This document shows positions 1-7,685 of a stretch of DNA of 64,000 bases, piece after piece. The translations under genes and the position numbers were made by a program. Every line of letters starts with the position of its first letter. Positions within the stretch are counted from its first letter, which is position 1. The DNA is from an uncultured Lachnospiraceae bacterium (GTDB taxonomy: Bacteria > Bacillota > Clostridia > Lachnospirales > Lachnospiraceae), in assembly GCA_902785055.1 (NCBI GenBank), contig CACZXG010000032.1, positions 23,718 through 87,717 of the forward strand, read 5' to 3'. Below the pieces are notes generated by a model that worked only from the letters and a program-made list of their open reading frames with translations, did not search any database and was not told the DNA's origin.

Positions 1-105
1 TAGTTTGTCCCCACTTGGGGACAAACTACCCCAGAGGTCGAGAGGTCGACAGAGGTCCAGAGATCGAGGTCGCCCAAAGACCGAGAGGTCGCAGGCTGAG
101 GTTCC
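1..105. repeat. Palindromic GGGGTAG-family repeat, window-edge copy
   Basis: The window opens inside a copy of the repeat family found at nine loci here. Positions 2-40 hold GTTTGTCCCC, a two-to-five base loop and GGGGACAAAC, followed by TACCCCAGAGGTC. The next 60 bases are a run of degenerate GAGGTCG words (about 41-105), which look like partial tandem copies of the repeat end. It lies directly upstream of the yfiH-type gene. The left part of the element is cut by the window edge. Confidence 0.8.
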
Positions 106-126
106 ACAGCAAAGAGAGGACACTAA

Positions 127-870
127 ATGAATCGCTATTTTACCTTTGACAGGATCAACAACGAGAGAATCCTGTCGTTTTATTCGCGCAAACCGCTCGA
201 TTTTGGCGGCGCGGCGCTGGAAGCAGAAGGCAGAAAAAGTCTGATCGAGTCGATCGAGGCCGATTTCGGATATAAATTCCGCGCTGTCAAGCAGTGTACC
301 AAACAGGTTCACGGGGACAGAGTGGTCATTGTGGATGAACAGAGTCTGAACGAGGAGACCGGACCGGCGGACGGCCTTCTCACAGACCTCCGGGGAGTCG
401 CGCTGGAAATCCACACGGCTGACTGCCAGAGCGTTTTCCTCTATGATCCGGTGCGAAACGTGATCGGAAACGTGCACAGCGGGTGGAAGGGAACCGTGCA
501 GAAGATCGCTCCAAATGCGGCGCAGATCATGATGGATCACTACGGCAGCAGGCCGCAGGACATCGAGATCTACATCAATCCCAGTATTCTGCAATGCTGC
601 TTTGAGATAGAAGAGGATGTGGTCACTCAGTTCGCCGGCATAGTTGACGTGTCAAAATACTGCCGCAAGGACCGTATAGTCGACGGCAGACAGAAGTATT
701 TCATGGACACAACTGCAGTCAACAGGGACCTTCTGGCCGAGCTGGGCATTCCGAAGGAAAACATCTTCCTTAGCGGCGTGTGCACGATGTGCGGCAACAA
801 AAAATACCATTCCTACAGGGGCGACCATCACGTGACCGGGCGAAATGGTTCGATGATCTGCCTGAAGTGA
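127..870 (+). CDS. pgeF: YfiH/PgeF family polyphenol oxidase-like enzyme (laccase domain)
   Basis: Single-domain protein of 247 residues, the usual length for the YfiH (DUF152, Cu-oxidase_4) family. Family members are zinc enzymes reported to act as purine nucleoside phosphorylases/adenosine deaminases and, in E. coli, to edit peptidoglycan precursors. The metal-site motifs are visible: HTADC near residue 98, NVHSGWKG near 117 and CTMCGNKKYHSYRGD near 220. The ATG is preceded by AGAGAGGAC, an acceptable ribosome binding site. It stands alone between two repeat elements and is convergent with the amino-acid transporter operon. Family assignment is firm; substrate is not determined from sequence. 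Confidence 0.9.
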   Translation: MNRYFTFDRINNERILSFYSRKPLDFGGAALEAEGRKSLIESIEADFGYKFRAVKQCTKQVHGDRVVIVDEQSLNEETGPADGLLTDLRGVALEIHTADCQSVFLYDPVRNVIGNVHSGWKGTVQKIAPNAAQIMMDHYGSRPQDIEIYINPSILQCCFEIEEDVVTQFAGIVDVSKYCRKDRIVDGRQKYFMDTTAVNRDLLAELGIPKENIFLSGVCTMCGNKKYHSYRGDHHVTGRNGSMICLK

Positions 871-884
871 TTTTTGTTTAAACC

Positions 885-1032
885 GACCTCTGGGGTAGTT
901 TGTCCCCACCTGGGGTGTTAAAGAAATTGTTAAAGTGACCTTTGGGGTAGTTTGTGGACCTCTGGGGGACCTCTGGGGTAGTTTGTCCCCACTTGGGGAC
1001 AAACTACCCCAGAGGTCCCCCAGAGGTCCACG
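885..1032. repeat. Palindromic GGGGTAG-family repeat, compound intergenic copy
   Basis: About 150 bases between the convergent yfiH-type gene and the transporter operon are made almost entirely of this repeat. Partial copies start at 885 and 937 (the latter with ACCTTTGGGG), a short fragment at 957, and a complete palindrome covers 969-1017, where ACCTCTGGGGTAGTTTGTCC is followed after a short loop by its reverse complement. The full copy would form a stem of about 20 bp in DNA or RNA. Nested fragments suggest repeated insertion or local duplication. Confidence 0.9.
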
Positions 1033-1050
1033 CGGGAAAATCATGAAATT

Positions 1051-1094
1051 AAAAAAAGCCTTGCAGCGTTTAGCTATCGCTGCAAGGCTTTTTT
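1051..1094. terminator. Bidirectional intrinsic terminator
   Basis: AGCCTTGCAGCG (1057-1068) pairs perfectly with CGCTGCAAGGCT (1078-1089) around a 9-base loop. It is flanked by an A run on the left and a T run on the right, so it can end transcription from both sides. It sits just past the end of the minus-strand transporter operon. Confidence 0.9.
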
Positions 1095-1112
1095 GATGCC
1101 GTAAATCAGTAT

Positions 1113-1886
1113 TTACAGGACTTTGGACAGGAAATCCTGAAGCCTGGGGTTCTGGGGATTGGAGAAGAACTCCTGCGGGGTGTTCTCTTCTTTGACAATT
1201 CCCTCGTCGATGAAGAGGACGCGGGTTCCCACTTCTCTGGCAAATCCCATCTCGTGCGTGACGACTGCCATCGTCATGCCCGATTCCGCCAGCTCCTTCA
1301 TAACTTCCAGAACTTCGCCGACCATTTCGGGATCGAGAGCGGAGGTGGGCTCGTCGAAGAGGAGCATATCCGGGTTCATGGCCAGCGCGCGCACGATCGC
1401 GATACGCTGTTTCTGTCCGCCGGAGAGGCTTGCGGGATAGGCGTCAGCCTTGTCGAGAAGTCCGACACGCGCCAGCAGGCGCTCTGCTTCCGCGTCCGCC
1501 TCTTCCTGCTTCATGTAGCCGGTGCGCACGGGAGCCAGTGTGATGTTCCTGCGGACCGTCATGTTGGGGAAGAGGTTAAAGTGCTGGAAGACCATTCCCA
1601 TCTTTCTGCGGATCGCGTTGATATCGGTATCCTTGTCGGTGAGATCTGTCCCCTCGAAAATGATATGGCCGCTGGTAGGCACTTCCAGAAGGTTCAGGCA
1701 GCGCAGGAAAGTGGATTTTCCCGAGCCCGAGGGGCCGATGATGACGACCTTCTCGCCCTTGCGGATATCCTGTGTGATGCCGTTGAGGACGACATTGTCC
1801 CCAAACGACTTCTTGAGGTTCTCTACATGGATCATGACTTCTCCCTGCTGTACAGGGGACTGATTGGTATTCTTAGCGTCTGTCAC
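1113..1886 (-). CDS. glnQ: Polar amino acid ABC transporter ATP-binding protein
   Basis: ATPase of 257 residues that energises uptake of a polar amino acid (glutamine, cystine, glutamate or similar). Walker [11 protein letters not shown]-loop, signature LSGGQKQR, Walker [12 protein letters not shown] and the switch histidine (VTHEMGF) are all present. The start is GTG at 1886, 7 bases after AAAGGAGG, and it overlaps the permease gene by 14 nt. It is the last gene of the operon (binding protein, permease, ATPase). HisP/GlnQ subfamily membership is clear; the amino acid transported is not. Confidence 0.93.
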   Translation of the reverse strand: MTDAKNTNQSPVQQGEVMIHVENLKKSFGDNVVLNGITQDIRKGEKVVIIGPSGSGKSTFLRCLNLLEVPTSGHIIFEGTDLTDKDTDINAIRRKMGMVFQHFNLFPNMTVRRNITLAPVRTGYMKQEEADAEAERLLARVGLLDKADAYPASLSGGQKQRIAIVRALAMNPDMLLFDEPTSALDPEMVGEVLEVMKELAESGMTMAVVTHEMGFAREVGTRVLFIDEGIVKEENTPQEFFSNPQNPRLQDFLSKVL

Positions 1887-2592
1887 TTTCTCTCAACCTC
1901 CTTTCCAGGATTCCGAGGAGTTTTGTCAAAATCATGACTACAACGAGGTACATGATCGCGATGCCGATGTAGGGCATAAAGGCCTGGTATGTTTTGGCCT
2001 GGATCTGCTGTGCCGCTTTAGTCAGGTCGGTAAGGCCGATGACGGTGACCAGGGACGTATCCTTGAAGAGCGTGATCAGCTCATTGCCCAGAGCGGGAAG
2101 GATGTTCTTGATCGCCTGCGGAATGATGATGTCTTTCATGACTGTGATGTAATCCATGCCGAGGCTGCGGCCGGCTTCCATCTGACCGGGATCGATCGAC
2201 ATGATGCCGCTTCGGATGATCTCCGCCGTGTAGGCGCCGGAGTTGATGCCGAGAGAGAGGATCGCGACGCCGACAAGGTTGCGGCTGGATTTAAAGATAA
2301 CGAAGCCCATGATCAGCAGCTGAACCATCATAGGGGTACCGCGGATCACGGTCGTGTAGAACTCACAGAACGCATTGGCAATGCTCAAAAGAACGCTGTG
2401 GTCTGTGCCTTTTTGCTGGTCGTGCAGCGTGCGGATGACCGCGACAAGAACGCCGAGGATAATACCGATGATCAGCGCGCCCAGTGTGACGGTAAAGGAG
2501 ATGCCGATTCCGGAAAGATAACGCTGCCATCTGTCCGCTTCAATAAAAGCCTGGTTGAATTGCGCAGCCAGATCCTGGAATAAAGTGCCCAA
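1873..2592 (-). CDS. Polar amino acid ABC transporter permease
   Basis: Membrane subunit of 239 residues with the HisMQ/GlnP architecture: an N-terminal amphipathic segment, several hydrophobic helices, and the EAA-type loop ([20 protein letters not shown] region, about residues 139-158) that contacts the ATPase. The start is a TTG at 2592 preceded by GGAGG at 7 nt, so the weak codon is supported by a strong binding site. One permease type only suggests a homodimer. It overlaps the ATPase gene and is separated from the binding protein gene by a hairpin. Confidence 0.92.
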   Translation of the reverse strand: MGTLFQDLAAQFNQAFIEADRWQRYLSGIGISFTVTLGALIIGIILGVLVAVIRTLHDQQKGTDHSVLLSIANAFCEFYTTVIRGTPMMVQLLIMGFVIFKSSRNLVGVAILSLGINSGAYTAEIIRSGIMSIDPGQMEAGRSLGMDYITVMKDIIIPQAIKNILPALGNELITLFKDTSLVTVIGLTDLTKAAQQIQAKTYQAFMPYIGIAIMYLVVVMILTKLLGILERRLRESDRR

Positions 2593-2617
2593 ATTACTAC
2601 CTCCAAAAACTTATTAA

Positions 2618-2660
2618 AATCGCCATGCCCATCGCTTTAAAAGGACCGGGCATGGCGATT
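2618..2660 (-). terminator. Intercistronic hairpin after the binding-protein gene
   Basis: AATCGCCATGCCC (2618-2630) and GGGCATGGCGATT (2648-2660) are perfect inverted repeats of 13 bp in the gap between the binding-protein stop and the permease start. There is no long U run, so it probably acts as a partial terminator or as a 3' stabiliser that raises binding-protein mRNA above that of the membrane subunits, as is common in such operons. Confidence 0.8.
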
Positions 2661-2707
2661 CAGATTACTTTTAAGTAAAGATCCCCGGAAAAGTTACTGC
2701 GGGATGA

Positions 2708-3607
2708 TCATTTCTCAGCGTTGATGTACTTATCAACGATCAGCTGAACGCTGCCGTCAGCAATGAGTTCTTTAAGAGCATTGTTGACTGCGTCGCGAAG
2801 GCCGTTGTTGTCCTTGGAGATACCGATCGCGTAGTTCTCAACGATGTACTCGGTGTCAAGGATCTTCAGGCCTGCATTTGCCTGTACGAAAGCCTTAGCG
2901 GGCTCGTTGTCGATGACAACCGCGTCGACCTTGCCGCCCTTGAGGGCTTCGATCGCCATAGCGCCGTTAGGATAGGAAGTGACGTGATCTTCGCCGTAGC
3001 CGCCGTCTTCAACGGGGCTGGAGCAGTAGATGTAACCTGTGGTTCCGTCCTGAACGCCGATCATCTTGTTGTTTGCAAGATCATCAACTGTCTGGATGTC
3101 AGAGCCTTCGGGAACGATGATTACCTGTACGCCGGTCGCATAGGACTCTGTGAAGTCAACGTTCTGCTTGCGCTCATCGGTGACGGTCAGGCCGGCCATA
3201 GCGATGTCGGACTTGCCGCCCTGAACGGAAGTGATGACAGAGCCGAACTCCATGTCGTCGACTACGAGCTCAAGGCCAAGCTTCTGTGCGATCAGGGTCG
3301 CGATCTCAACGTCGATTCCCTCGAATCCGCCGTTGTCGGAGATCATCTCGTAGGGCGGGAATGCAGCGTTAGTAGCCATGTGAAGCTTACCGGCTTCAAC
3401 GGTCTTGATCTCAGCTGCAGCTTCCTCAGCTGCGGGAGCCTCTGCTGCGGGAGCTTCTGCTTCAGCTTTCTCTTCTGCGGGAGCTTCTGCCGCAGTTTCT
3501 TCTTTCTGAGTCTCAGCGGGAGTTGCAGGAGCGGAAGAAGAGCCGCCGCATGCCGCGAGAGAAAGTGCCATTACGCCTGCGAGAAGCAGTGCAAAGTATT
3601 TTTTCAT
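2708..3607 (-). CDS. Amino acid ABC transporter substrate-binding lipoprotein
   Basis: Extracellular solute receptor of 299 residues (SBP_bac_3 family). It has a lipoprotein signal peptide with a lipobox ending LAAC at Cys20, then an Ala/Glu/Pro-rich tether (about residues 24-66) typical of Clostridia lipoproteins, and then the two-lobed binding domain with the family motif GKSDIAMAGLTVTDERK. It heads the operon with the permease and ATPase and has its own strong promoter and a long leader. Ligand cannot be read from sequence; basic or polar amino acids are likely. Confidence 0.93.
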   Translation of the reverse strand: MKKYFALLLAGVMALSLAACGGSSSAPATPAETQKEETAAEAPAEEKAEAEAPAAEAPAAEEAAAEIKTVEAGKLHMATNAAFPPYEMISDNGGFEGIDVEIATLIAQKLGLELVVDDMEFGSVITSVQGGKSDIAMAGLTVTDERKQNVDFTESYATGVQVIIVPEGSDIQTVDDLANNKMIGVQDGTTGYIYCSSPVEDGGYGEDHVTSYPNGAMAIEALKGGKVDAVVIDNEPAKAFVQANAGLKILDTEYIVENYAIGISKDNNGLRDAVNNALKELIADGSVQLIVDKYINAEK

Positions 3608-3680
3608 TGTGTTTCCTCCTTAATTGATTCGTTCACTGCATAAAATCTTCGGAAAACCGGCAGTGACATGAATAATATGC

Positions 3681-3709
3681 AGTTTCGATGCATAAAATGC
3701 ATCAAAACT
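3681..3709 (-). promoter_or_regulatory. Palindromic operator or leader hairpin at the transporter start site
   Basis: AGTTTCGATGCAT (3681-3693) and ATGCATCAAAACT (3697-3709) form a 13-bp inverted repeat with one mismatch and a 3-base centre. It begins about 7 bases after the -10 box, i.e. at +1 of the transporter transcript, a classic place for a repressor site. A 5' mRNA hairpin is the alternative. The regulator is unknown. Confidence 0.6.
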
Positions 3710-3715
3710 TTTTTT

Positions 3716-3744
3716 ATTATATGCATTTGCAAATCCAACTGCAA
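3716..3744 (-). promoter_or_regulatory. Promoter of the amino-acid transporter operon
   Basis: On the minus strand TTGCAG (3739-3744) and TATAAT (3716-3721) are separated by exactly 17 bases, a near-consensus housekeeping promoter. The inferred start at about 3709 leaves a leader of roughly 100 nt before the binding-protein ATG. Confidence 0.8.
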
Positions 3745-3782
3745 CAATATATTAGAAATAATTTCTAAACAGAGAAGTCTTT

Positions 3783-4574
3783 TTACATTGTTTCCCGCCA
3801 TAAACGCCTCGCGAAGAGCGCTGCGGCAGCAGTGAGAACAGCAACAACAACCTCGATAAGGATCACGTTTACGCCAAAGCCGGACAACAGGGCAGCGGCT
3901 GCGTCGACAGCGAAGTGGATCAGGATCGCCGCCGGATAGAGGAAGAACTTGCCATTCCACTTGACGGCGAACCAGACAATGACCGACAGCGCGATATGCA
4001 GAGCGATGGCTAACAGCCGCTCGGCGCCGCCCAACAGGAACTGGTAGAAGGGCGTTGTGGCCAAAAGAGTGACGGACTGCTGTGCCTGGACCGCCTGGTC
4101 GCCGGGCAGGGAACTGATCATCGACGAGATGCTTCCGTTGTTGATCATAACGGACCAGATAATATTGTTGATCATGGTGAAACCGGTGATGACGATCGCC
4201 TCGAAGCCGCCATGGCCTGCTCCGTACATCAGGGCATTCACGTTTTTGGCGCGGTATTTTTTGAGTGCGAAGGAGAATGCCAGATAGCGTCCGGTCTCCT
4301 CAAAAAGCCCTGCCATGAAGCCGCCGTAAAGCGCGTACAGCCAGATATTGCCGCGAATCGCAGGCCCTGCGGGTGAGGAGAACACGAGATTGTGAAGCCC
4401 CGACTCCAGAATAAAGGCGAAGAGCAGCATCACGGCGCACCCGGCAAAGAACGGATAAACATCCGCCTTCTTAACCAGCCGCAGATACAGAAAGAGCGCC
4501 AGCGGCGTCAGAAAGCAGATCGCGCAGGAAACTGCCATAAAAACGATTGATATTGCTGGAACAGTTCCGGTCAT
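3783..4574 (-). CDS. YhfC family intramembrane glutamic-type protease-like protein
   Basis: Integral membrane protein of 263 residues with about seven or eight hydrophobic segments. It matches the YhfC family (PF10086), related to the CAAX-protease/PrsW type of intramembrane enzymes: EETGR at about residues 91-95 and HGGFEA at about 121-126 are the expected catalytic-type motifs, and a further histidine lies in the HFAVDAA segment. The ATG follows GGAGGTTAAACA. It lies between a repeat element and the amino-acid transporter but has no clear functional link to either. Substrates of this family are unknown. Confidence 0.8.
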   Translation of the reverse strand: MTGTVPAISIVFMAVSCAICFLTPLALFLYLRLVKKADVYPFFAGCAVMLLFAFILESGLHNLVFSSPAGPAIRGNIWLYALYGGFMAGLFEETGRYLAFSFALKKYRAKNVNALMYGAGHGGFEAIVITGFTMINNIIWSVMINNGSISSMISSLPGDQAVQAQQSVTLLATTPFYQFLLGGAERLLAIALHIALSVIVWFAVKWNGKFFLYPAAILIHFAVDAAAALLSGFGVNVILIEVVVAVLTAAAALFARRLWRETM

Positions 4575-4611
4575 TGTTTAACCTCCATTTCATTTTAATC
4601 GACATTTGATC

Positions 4612-4661
4612 GACCTCTGGGGTAGTTTGTGGACAGGTGTGGACAAACTACCCCAGAGGTC
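4612..4661. repeat. Palindromic GGGGTAG-family repeat, intergenic hairpin copy
   Basis: GACCTCTGGGGTAGTTTGT (4612-4630) is followed by an 11-12 base centre and ACAAACTACCCCAGAGGTC, giving a near-perfect hairpin of about 19-21 bp. It occupies the whole gap between the LysR gene end and the YhfC gene start (both minus strand) and could act as a terminator for the LysR transcript, since GTTTTC follows on one side. Confidence 0.9.
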
Positions 4662-4676
4662 GTTTTCTTCCTTAAT

Positions 4677-5588
4677 TTATTCTGTCATTCCATATTCCCT
4701 CAGCACGAAGTCCTTGAAGACCTGTGTGACGGGGTTGACAGTCTCATCCTTCCAGATGGCCAGGATGTCCACATGTTCATGGTCTCCTTCGAGGGGGACG
4801 AAGGACAGATCCGTAGAGTGGCCGAGAGCGCTCACGATGGACTCGGGAAGGATGGTGATTCCTATGCCTGTGGAGACGAGGATCATCAGGGTCTCCGCAT
4901 CGGAGGAGCGGGCGTCGATCCTGGGGATAAAGCCTGACTCCGCGTATTTGTCGGGGAGGACATGACCGTATTTTTTGGCCGAGGGGTCGTCATAATATTT
5001 GGTCAGAAGGAAAGGCTCGTCCCTCAGGTCATAGCGGCGGATCGAGGAGAGCTGGGCGTAGGGGTGCCCCGGCGGGAGCACAGCATAAAGCCTGTCACGG
5101 GCGATCCTCTTGTATTTGATGTTGGTAAGGTCTGTGTTTCCGTAGACGATGTTGAAGATGAAATCCATTTTGCCCTGTTCAAGGTTCATAAGAAGGTCCA
5201 GATGCGCCTGGCGGTAGATCTGGAACTTGACGGAGGGGTTCTGCAGATAGAACTTTTTGATAAGGGGAGTGATCAGGGAGAAGCCCTGTCCTTTCACATA
5301 TCCTATGTTCAGGGAGCCTGAGATGCCGTCCGCGGCGTTTCGGGCTCTGTTTACCGCGATCTTGCTCCTCTCCAGGATTGCCTTAGCTTCCATATAGAAG
5401 ATCTCTCCGGCGGGTGTCAGGCGCACCCGTTTTTTTTCGCGCGCAAACAGCTTAACACCGAGCTGTTCCTCCAGGGACTGAATGTGCTGTGTGATCGCAG
5501 TTTGCGAAATATAGTGCAGTTTGCCAGCTTCCGTGAAGCTGAGAGTTTCTGCTGCGGTGATGAAATACTTGAGCTGGTTGGTAGTCAT
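4677..5588 (-). CDS. LysR family transcriptional regulator
   Basis: Regulator of 303 residues. An N-terminal winged helix-turn-helix (about residues 1-60, with LSFTEAGKLHYISQTAITQH) is followed by a LysR substrate-binding domain (about 88-295). The start at 5588 has AAGGAG upstream. It is divergent from the truncated CoA-transferase gene at 5930, the usual arrangement for a LysR regulator and its target, so the original role was probably control of the CoA-transferase locus. The effector is unknown. Confidence 0.9.
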   Translation of the reverse strand: MTTNQLKYFITAAETLSFTEAGKLHYISQTAITQHIQSLEEQLGVKLFAREKKRVRLTPAGEIFYMEAKAILERSKIAVNRARNAADGISGSLNIGYVKGQGFSLITPLIKKFYLQNPSVKFQIYRQAHLDLLMNLEQGKMDFIFNIVYGNTDLTNIKYKRIARDRLYAVLPPGHPYAQLSSIRRYDLRDEPFLLTKYYDDPSAKKYGHVLPDKYAESGFIPRIDARSSDAETLMILVSTGIGITILPESIVSALGHSTDLSFVPLEGDHEHVDILAIWKDETVNPVTQVFKDFVLREYGMTE

Positions 5589-5929
5589 TCAGAACACTCC
5601 TTTGCTGACAATATGGTCGCCGAAGCGGCTTATCCCGCCGAGGACAGAGTCAACGGCAAGGCTTCTGTTTTCAAATTGATTCATAAGTAAAAGCTTATTA
5701 ACTGTTGAAAATCATTATACCAACTGACCAAATAAAACGAAATATCAAATAATCCGGAACCATCAATAAGGTTTTACTTGTTAACTGATTTCAAACGCTT
5801 ATTGGAAGAAAAGCGTCTGTCACAGGTAAACTATTGTTAAATAAAAAACATACTTCGCCGCCAAAATACTGAAAAGTACATAGCAGAGAGTGCAGCGAAG
5901 CAGCATCCGGAAGGAGGAACAGAGAAAAG
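5589..5929. promoter_or_regulatory. Divergent control region, LysR gene / CoA-transferase
   Basis: This 341-base AT-rich gap separates two divergent genes. On the minus strand an extended -10 (TGGTATAAT, 5714-5722) probably serves the LysR gene. Two direct copies of CTTRTTAACTG (5694-5704 and 5777-5787) contain a GTTAAC/ATTAAC core and are candidate LysR binding sites. The CoA-transferase ATG at 5930 has GGAGG 12 bases upstream. No coding sequence was seen in the gap. Confidence 0.5.
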
Positions 5930-6628
5930 ATGAGGAAGGCACTGGAAGGTATCAAAGTTATTCAGCTGGCAAACTTTATCGCAGCTGCAGCCACAGGACG
6001 TTATCTGGCAGATCACGGCGCAGACGTTATTCTGGTAGAGTCCCCCAAGGGCGACCCGATCCGCTACACACAGGAGCAGGAAGGACGTCCTCAGAACATC
6101 AAAGAGAATGTTGCCTGGGAATACCTCAATGGTAACAAACGCTGCATCTCTATCAACACCAAGACCGAGGAAGGCAAAGAAGCGCTCTTCAAGCTCCTCG
6201 ACGGCGCTGACGTACTTCTCACAAACTGGAGACTTGGCGCTCTGCAGAGAGCAGGTCTTGACTATGAGACCCTCAAAGAGAGATATCCCAAGCTCATTTA
6301 TGCTATGATCCTCGGCTACGGCAAGACCGGCCCCGACAAGGATCTGCCCGGCTACGATTTCACCGCTTTCTTCGGAAGAGGCGGCTATACACAGAACCTT
6401 CGCCGCAGAGGAAATGACCCTATCACCATGATTCCCGGCCTCGGCGACAACAACGTCGGTCTGATGCTCGCTATGGGTATCATCACCGCTCTCTACAACA
6501 GACAGTTCACCGGAAAGGGTGATTTTCCTCATTCTTTTCAGATCCTCCTCTGTGCGCATGAGAGCGCCGGAGGAGGTTTTTTTGCGCTTTTTCAGATGAT
6601 ATCTGTGCCGTTCTGGTATAAAATATAG
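5930..6628 (+). pseudogene. CaiB/BaiF family CoA-transferase, 3'-truncated
   Basis: The first 198 residues (to about 6523) match class III CoA-transferases, closest in style to 2-hydroxyacyl-CoA transferases such as FldA/HadA (GYDFTAFFGRGG). The catalytic aspartate is kept in GLGDNNVG (Asp173). Family members are about 400 residues; here homology stops after GKGD and the frame runs 34 codons through a terminator hairpin to 6628. The second half, needed for the interlocked dimer fold, is absent. The gene therefore looks like a deletion remnant whose downstream part, and probably its dehydratase partners, were lost. A missing segment in the assembly is the alternative. Confidence 0.8.
6544..6583 (+). 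terminator. Intrinsic terminator abutting the CoA-transferase remnant
   Basis: CCTCCTC (6544-6550) pairs with GAGGAGG (6570-6576), with further pairing inside, and is followed by seven T residues. It lies inside the open frame of the truncated CoA-transferase, so the deletion joined that gene to a pre-existing terminator. Confidence 0.8.
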
Positions 6629-6707
6629 ATAAGAGTTTCTTGCGTACAAGGAGTGCTGATAATACTCTCAAATACAAACAGGGGTGGCGACTACAGGAGG
6701 GGAGCGT

Positions 6708-7052
6708 ATGTTTGAAGGATTGACAAAATATATACCGGATCTGGAAGAGAAGAAAGACGCGCACCGGATCATCAGCAAGATAGAAGACGCGGTCTACAGT
6801 TTTGTACACAATAATCCGAAGTGCGGCCTCAAGTACTACAGAGATATCTTAAAGAGCAGAGGAGTAGATATCGAGAAGACGCCGCTGTCCGAAGTTGACG
6901 CGGCAAGCCTTGGCTGGCTGGGCGTCATGGCGCTTCTTGCCGCCGCGGTACACGGCGAGCGCCACAACTGCGGAACGCTGAGCGCGATCTACGAGGACGG
7001 AAGCCTGCTGAAATGGCTGCTGCTGCTCAAGAAGTTCGATGAACAAATGTAA
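6708..7052 (+). CDS. DUF6508-like small protein
   Basis: Soluble protein of 114 residues. The start at 6708 (MFEGL) is chosen over the upstream frame opening at 6684 because AGGAGG lies 8-13 bases before it. The C-terminal part (VDAASLGWLGVMALLAAAVH ... GSLLKWLLLLKKFDEQ) resembles the DUF6508 domain, a small family of unknown function. A TATAAAAT box near 6617 may be its promoter. It is a single-gene unit with its own terminator. No function can be given. Confidence 0.7.
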   Translation: MFEGLTKYIPDLEEKKDAHRIISKIEDAVYSFVHNNPKCGLKYYRDILKSRGVDIEKTPLSEVDAASLGWLGVMALLAAAVHGERHNCGTLSAIYEDGSLLKWLLLLKKFDEQM

Positions 7053-7057
7053 AATGT

Positions 7058-7105
7058 GGAACTGCCGCTCCGGGAATTAGTTTCCCGGGGCGGCAGTTCC
7101 TTTTT
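7058..7105 (+). terminator. Intrinsic terminator of the DUF6508-like gene
   Basis: GGAACTGCCGCTCCGGG (7058-7074) pairs with CCCGGGGCGGCAGTTCC (7084-7100) and is followed by TTTTT. A strong, nearly perfect 17-bp stem. Confidence 0.92.
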
Positions 7106-7177
7106 GGTTCAAGGATGATGGGACTATTTGGGCGCTTATTAGCGTTTCGATGCTACACTTCCTATGAATTACTTGTT

Positions 7178-7588
7178 CTCCATCGGATTTGGCTAAAGGC
7201 CATATGTGGATGTAGCCTTTTGGGGTGATTCTTGCGAGGGACTCCATCGGATTCAGCGAAAGGCTATATATGGATGTAGCCTATTTTTGCGTTTATAGCT
7301 TTGCTCTCCATCGGCTTTAGCCAAGGCCTCGATTTGGATGTAGAGTTCACTTTTCGAAATCCATCGGATATGGCGAAAAACTGAGATGGATGTAGAGATT
7401 TAGTTGGACTGGCTTTTCGCGTGCCATCGGAATTGGTCGTAGCCGAAAATGGATGTATGATTTGTGCCAGGCAAGCTTTTCGAGCACCATCGGATTTAGT
7501 CAAAACCGTCAGTGGATGTAAGCTTGTGCGTAGACCAGCTTTCGAACTACATCCGATTTGACGACAAGCCAAATAGGATGGGATTCAA
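7178..7588. repeat. Seven-unit degenerate repeat array, ~63-bp period
   Basis: Seven units begin at about 7179, 7243, 7306, 7360, 7423, 7487 and 7549 (spacing 64, 63, 54, 63, 64, 62). Each starts with CCATCGGATTTRG and ends about 35 bases later with TGGATGTAG, so the unit ends can pair (CTNCATC with GATGNAG) as a small hairpin. The last unit is the most diverged. The minus strand is open from 7572 to 7264 with a 21-residue periodic pattern (HP, then SDG.RKA), a by-product or relic of coding. No known repeat class was recognised. The array fills the gap before the citrate transporter. Confidence 0.8.
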
Positions 7589-7595
7589 CGTAATT

Positions 7596-7652
7596 TAAAA
7601 GGGGCATGCCGCCAAGCGTAGGTTTTAATCCTTACACTAAAGCGACAGCCCC
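7596..7652 (-). terminator. Possible terminator of the citrate operon
   Basis: On the minus strand GGGGC (7648-7652) pairs with GCCCC (7601-7605), with imperfect pairing extending inward, followed by TTTTAAATTA. It is placed 34 bases past the transporter stop. The long, imperfect stem makes this a tentative call. Confidence 0.5.
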
Positions 7653-7685
7653 TTCTTAATTTACACTATGAATGCAACAGAATAA

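Noticed and set aside
652..1044. Minus-strand frame running through the intergenic repeat and the yfiH gene end
   Set aside because: It exists only because the repeat is open in several frames; no ribosome site and it overlaps a firm gene.
7264..7572. Minus-strand 102-codon periodic frame as a real gene
   Set aside because: No ribosome site, overlaps the degenerate repeat array, and periodicity is explained by the DNA repeats; kept only as an observation.
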